A stretch of 55,605 nt of DNA from an uncultured Candidatus Nemicrothrix sp. (GTDB lineage: Bacteria > Actinomycetota > Acidimicrobiia > Acidimicrobiales > MedAcidi-G1): assembly GCA_913055915.1 (NCBI GenBank), contig CAJXKL010000015.1, forward strand, positions 1 through 55,605, given 5' to 3'. This document shows positions 53,474 to 55,605 of the stretch, piece after piece (position 1 is the first letter of the stretch; the number at the start of each line of letters is the position of its first letter). A program made the translations under genes and the position numbers. The notes below the pieces were generated by a model. It saw only the letters and a list, made by a program, of their open reading frames with translations. It searched no databases and was not told the DNA's origin.

Positions 53474-54333
53474 ACGAGGTCAACGTGGGAGAACCACGCC
53501 CTCTCGTGCAGTTGACCATCGACGGCAACGTCGTGAAGGTGCCTGAGGGGTTGACCATCCTGGATGCATGCCGCCGCGAGGACATCGACACACCAACGCT
53601 CTGTTGGGCATCGAACCTCACGCCTGTGAACGTGTGCCGTGTGTGTGTCGTCGAGGTCGAGGGGTCACGGGTGCTGGTTCCGTCGTGTTCCCGTCTGGTC
53701 GAGCCCGGAATGGTCGTGTCAACTGACTCCGAGCGGGTACGTACGAGCCGGAAGATGGTCTACGAACTGCTGGCATCGTCCGTCGAGATGGATCGTGCCG
53801 ACACCTCCGTGCATGCGTGGATGGAGCACTACGGCGTGAGGCCCGAGCGGATGGGAGATCGTGATGAGATCGCCACGGTCGCCCAACCACCGAAGGTGCA
53901 GGACGACCTGTACGTGCGCGACTACGAGCGCTGCATTCTCTGCTACAAGTGTGTCGAGGCATGTGGCGACGATGCGCAACACACCTATGCGATCGCCACG
54001 GCCGGGCGGGGCTTTGACGCCCATATCTCGACTGAGTCCGATGTGGCCCTACCCGACTCGGCGTGCGTCTACTGCGGTAACTGCATCGGCGTGTGCCCTA
54101 CCGGGGCCCTGGTCTTCAGGGCGGAGTTCGACATGCGTGCCGACGGCACCTGGGACGAGGACTCCCAGCAGGTGACCACCACCGTCTGTGCATTCTGCGG
54201 GGTCGGCTGCAACCTTGAACTCCACGTACAGGACAACTCGATCGTGAAGGTCACCTCTCCCGTCGACCATTCGGTGACTAGCGGTCACCTGTGCATCAAG
54301 GGACGGTTTGGTTGGCAGCATGCCCAGAGCTGA
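53470..54333 (+). CDS. Iron-sulfur subunit carrying the displaced N-terminal part of the formate dehydrogenase catalytic subunit
   Basis: This 287-residue protein has, in order: a [2Fe-2S] ferredoxin domain (C45, C56, C59, C73), a NuoG-like linker, two [4Fe-4S] motifs (C155-C165 and C199-C209), and a final molybdopterin-oxidoreductase [4Fe-4S] domain (C240-x2-C243-x3-C247-x27-C275, then IKGRFGW with the conserved Lys). That last domain is normally followed directly by the RLTTPMVREN sequence that opens the first gene. So this is the N-terminal half of an FdsA-type subunit, cut at the domain border. The GTG start overlaps the diaphorase stop. The stop overlaps the convergent methyltransferase gene. 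Confidence 0.9.
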   Translation: MNEVNVGEPRPLVQLTIDGNVVKVPEGLTILDACRREDIDTPTLCWASNLTPVNVCRVCVVEVEGSRVLVPSCSRLVEPGMVVSTDSERVRTSRKMVYELLASSVEMDRADTSVHAWMEHYGVRPERMGDRDEIATVAQPPKVQDDLYVRDYERCILCYKCVEACGDDAQHTYAIATAGRGFDAHISTESDVALPDSACVYCGNCIGVCPTGALVFRAEFDMRADGTWDEDSQQVTTTVCAFCGVGCNLELHVQDNSIVKVTSPVDHSVTSGHLCIKGRFGWQHAQS

Positions 54334-54994
54334 GCGGCTGGACCGGTGGGGGGAGGTCGGGTTCAGGCGGTGTGCCCAGTTTGGACAACACGACCACCCA
54401 GCCCTCGATACCAGCCCCCGGGAGGTGGTCGCCGTGTTCGCGAAATACCACCTCGGCGGTGCCGTCGGCTTCGATCGAGTTGAGCTCAGCGGGGATGCTG
54501 CCCTCATCCCAGAAGTGGTCGTTGAGGCCAATGACCAGGGCACCCCCGGGCCTGAGAACGGCTAGCAGGCCACGTAGCACGGTGGCCTTCAGGTGACCGA
54601 ACGAAAAGACGCCTACAGCTGTTACTGCGTCGTAGGTACTGTGCGGTGGTTCCAGCAGTTGGTTCATGTCTGCTTCGAACAGATGGTCGTAGACACCCGT
54701 CTCCCCGGCGAGCTCCAGCATCGCCGGCGACAGGTCGCAGCCGTCGATCGCAGTGAATCCGACCTCCCGCAGTGCCAGCCCTGAGAGACCGCTACCACAG
54801 CCGACATCGAGAACGCGGACGCCATCGGGTGTGAGGGTGGAGGCAAGGGCTGTAGCGCATCGAGCCGGCTGGGCGTAGTTGTTCTCCTCTTCTATCTCCG
54901 TGTCGTAGGTGGTTGACCAGGCTTCGTAGTGGGCGCGTACCTGCTCGGTGGTCTCGAGGTCGTAGGCGGTTTCCAGAAAGTGTCTGTCGGCCAT
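54296..54994 (-). CDS. Class I SAM-dependent methyltransferase
   Basis: This protein of about 232 residues has motif I as VRVLDVGCGSGLSGLAL, an acidic loop DGCDLSPAMLELA, and a PGG post-motif (LRPGGALVIGLNDHFW). It resembles the Williams-Beuren region-type methyltransferases (YDLETTEQVRAHYEAWSTTYD at the N-terminus, shared with thioesterase or quinone-like relatives). The acceptor is unknown. ATG 54994 has an AGGA site; ATG 55006 is an alternative. Its 3' end overlaps the formate dehydrogenase iron-sulfur gene by 38 bases, tail to tail. Confidence 0.82.
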   Translation of the reverse strand: MADRHFLETAYDLETTEQVRAHYEAWSTTYDTEIEEENNYAQPARCATALASTLTPDGVRVLDVGCGSGLSGLALREVGFTAIDGCDLSPAMLELAGETGVYDHLFEADMNQLLEPPHSTYDAVTAVGVFSFGHLKATVLRGLLAVLRPGGALVIGLNDHFWDEGSIPAELNSIEADGTAEVVFREHGDHLPGAGIEGWVVVLSKLGTPPEPDLPPPVQPLSSGHAANQTVP

Positions 54995-55098
54995 TCCGGT
55001 CCTCATTCTCTGTCGGCTGGCTAGCCGGTTGGTTCGGGCCGTTCACCGTAGTTCCGTGATCCCCGGCGAACCGTGGCGTCAGTGCCGTTGGTTGGGCC

Positions 55099-55117
55099 TT
55101 TACCACATGGTGGCAAA
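55099..55117. promoter_or_regulatory. 19-base palindrome in the methyltransferase / lipoprotein divergent gap
   Basis: TTTACCACATGGTGGCAAA has arms TTT-x-CCAC and GTGG-x-AAA around ATG. It lies in the 261-base gap between the methyltransferase and the terminal lipoprotein gene, close to the former's start. It looks like a dimeric repressor site; the regulator is unknown. A weak TTGGAC/TTATAT pair further on may be a promoter for the lipoprotein gene. Confidence 0.4.
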
Positions 55118-55267
55118 TTAGGGCTACCTCTTCCCATTGCTGGAAGTCGTGGCTAGAGTGCCTCGCGTTACACCTGCGGGGGTTTCGTTGTGGCGCCTCT
55201 GGGCACCTTTTTGGACACCACCCAACCTGTGTGACTTATATCCGGTATGGATGGAGGACATTCCGAA

Positions 55268-55605
55268 ATGGCAAGACATGTGCGATTGACGGTCGCGTTG
55301 GTGCTGGGGTTCGCGCTCATTGCGTCGGCCTGTGGTTCCGATAGTGATGATGATGGTGCGGCTCCGGCTGCCACGACTGCGGCTCCGGCTGCTGCTGCCA
55401 CGACTGCGGCTCCGGCTGCTGGCGCTGCTACTACGGCTCCGCCTGCTACGGCTCCGCCTGCGGCTCCTGTGGAGGTTTCCACGGTTGGTGAGCATCTGGG
55501 TGATGGGTCTTTGGGGACTGTTGAGGTTGGTCCTGGTGAGGCGATCCAGATTCGTTCTTTGAACGCGATCAGTGGTGATGTGGCTTTCTTGGGTATTCCC
55601 AATGA
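55268..55605 (+). CDS. Lipoprotein, probably an ABC transporter substrate-binding protein (N-terminal part)
   Basis: The window ends 112 codons into this gene. The N-terminus is a lipoprotein signal (LVLGFALIASACGS, Cys22), followed by an acidic SDSDDDG stretch and a low-complexity Ala/Thr/Pro linker of about 40 residues. The folded part then starts with VGEHLGDGSLGTVEVGPG and IQIRSLNAISGDV, which resembles periplasmic ligand-binding (Leu/Ile/Val-type) proteins. GGAGG lies ten bases before the ATG. Third codon positions are unusually rich in T (GGT, GCT, GAT, TCT) compared with the other genes here, which may reflect high expression or a different origin. Function beyond this is unproven. Confidence 0.7.
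   Translation, partial: MARHVRLTVALVLGFALIASACGSDSDDDGAAPAATTAAPAAAATTAAPAAGAATTAPPATAPPAAPVEVSTVGEHLGDGSLGTVEVGPGEAIQIRSLNAISGDVAFLGIPN

Noticed and set aside
55363-55460. CRISPR or tandem DNA repeat
   Set aside because: The repetition is of short codon groups in a coding linker; there are no uniform repeats with unique spacers.
55124-55602. Minus-strand Ser/Arg- or Ala-rich open frames opposite the last gene
   Set aside because: They are antisense reflections of the Ala/Thr/Pro repeat in the lipoprotein gene.

Overview
The window is GC-rich, densely coded bacterial DNA with short intergenic gaps and many ATGA/GTGA stop-start overlaps. Gene content (an F420-type LLM oxidoreductase, Asp-rich then Ala/Thr/Pro-rich lipoprotein linkers, MocR and IclR regulators, aerobic tryptophan and P450 enzymes next to corrinoid C1 enzymes) points to an actinobacterium, most likely a marine-type Acidimicrobiia. 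The taxonomy is inferred, not proven. No rRNA, tRNA, insertion sequence, prophage or CRISPR array was seen, and no gap without a gene exceeds 300 bases.

Layout. 1-2207: oxidative tryptophan (kynurenine) degradation, with the tail of a probable kynureninase gene, kmo and kynA. 2247-8764: a His-rich methyltransferase, an amidase, an alpha/beta hydrolase, a class I glutamine amidotransferase, a phospholipase D-like protein and RmuC. 8777-11543 (minus): a Tat lipoprotein flavin amine oxidase whose domain order is circularly permuted, behind a MocR regulator. 11714-21603 (plus): a reductive pyrimidine catabolism operon (ureidopropionase, class III transaminase, dihydropyrimidinase, (methyl)malonate-semialdehyde dehydrogenase, LLM oxidoreductase) plus a four-gene NMT1/THI5-type ABC importer. 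21743-23149: an MFS exporter.

23162-54333 reads as one metabolic island for quaternary amines and their methyl groups. A minus-strand corrinoid system (corrinoid protein, DUF1638, small 'virulence factor' protein, methyl-THF methyltransferase, RamA-like activator, MttB-family methyltransferase) is followed by formate-THF ligase, a MetF-like reductase and a P450. Facing it are an IclR regulator, an EamA transporter, an SDR, a dimethylglycine dehydrogenase-like flavoprotein and its ETF pair. After a DUF1015/serA pair comes a plus-strand carnitine run: BKACE, carnitine dehydrogenase fused to a thioesterase, acyl-CoA dehydrogenase, ADP-forming acyl-CoA ligase and a CaiD-like hydratase. A selenocysteine formate dehydrogenase operon closes it. 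Together these could take gamma-butyrobetaine or crotonobetaine through carnitine and glycine betaine to dimethylglycine and below, with methyl carbon passing through methyl-THF and formate to CO2. A shared palindrome, TTCCCRC-N3-GYGGGAA, sits upstream of the corrinoid operon/iclR, of fhs-metF and between the SDR and dimethylglycine dehydrogenase genes, suggesting one IclR regulon.

The most unusual structures are two sequence permutations. In the amine oxidase the normally C-terminal FAD motif precedes the Rossmann motif. In the formate dehydrogenase the N-terminal part of the catalytic subunit, including its molybdopterin-associated [4Fe-4S] domain, is encoded by the last gene, while the selenocysteine-containing catalytic part is the first gene. 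The UGA is followed by a SECIS-like hairpin with a GGUCU loop.

54296-55605: a methyltransferase and the start of a lipoprotein that is probably a transporter substrate-binding protein.
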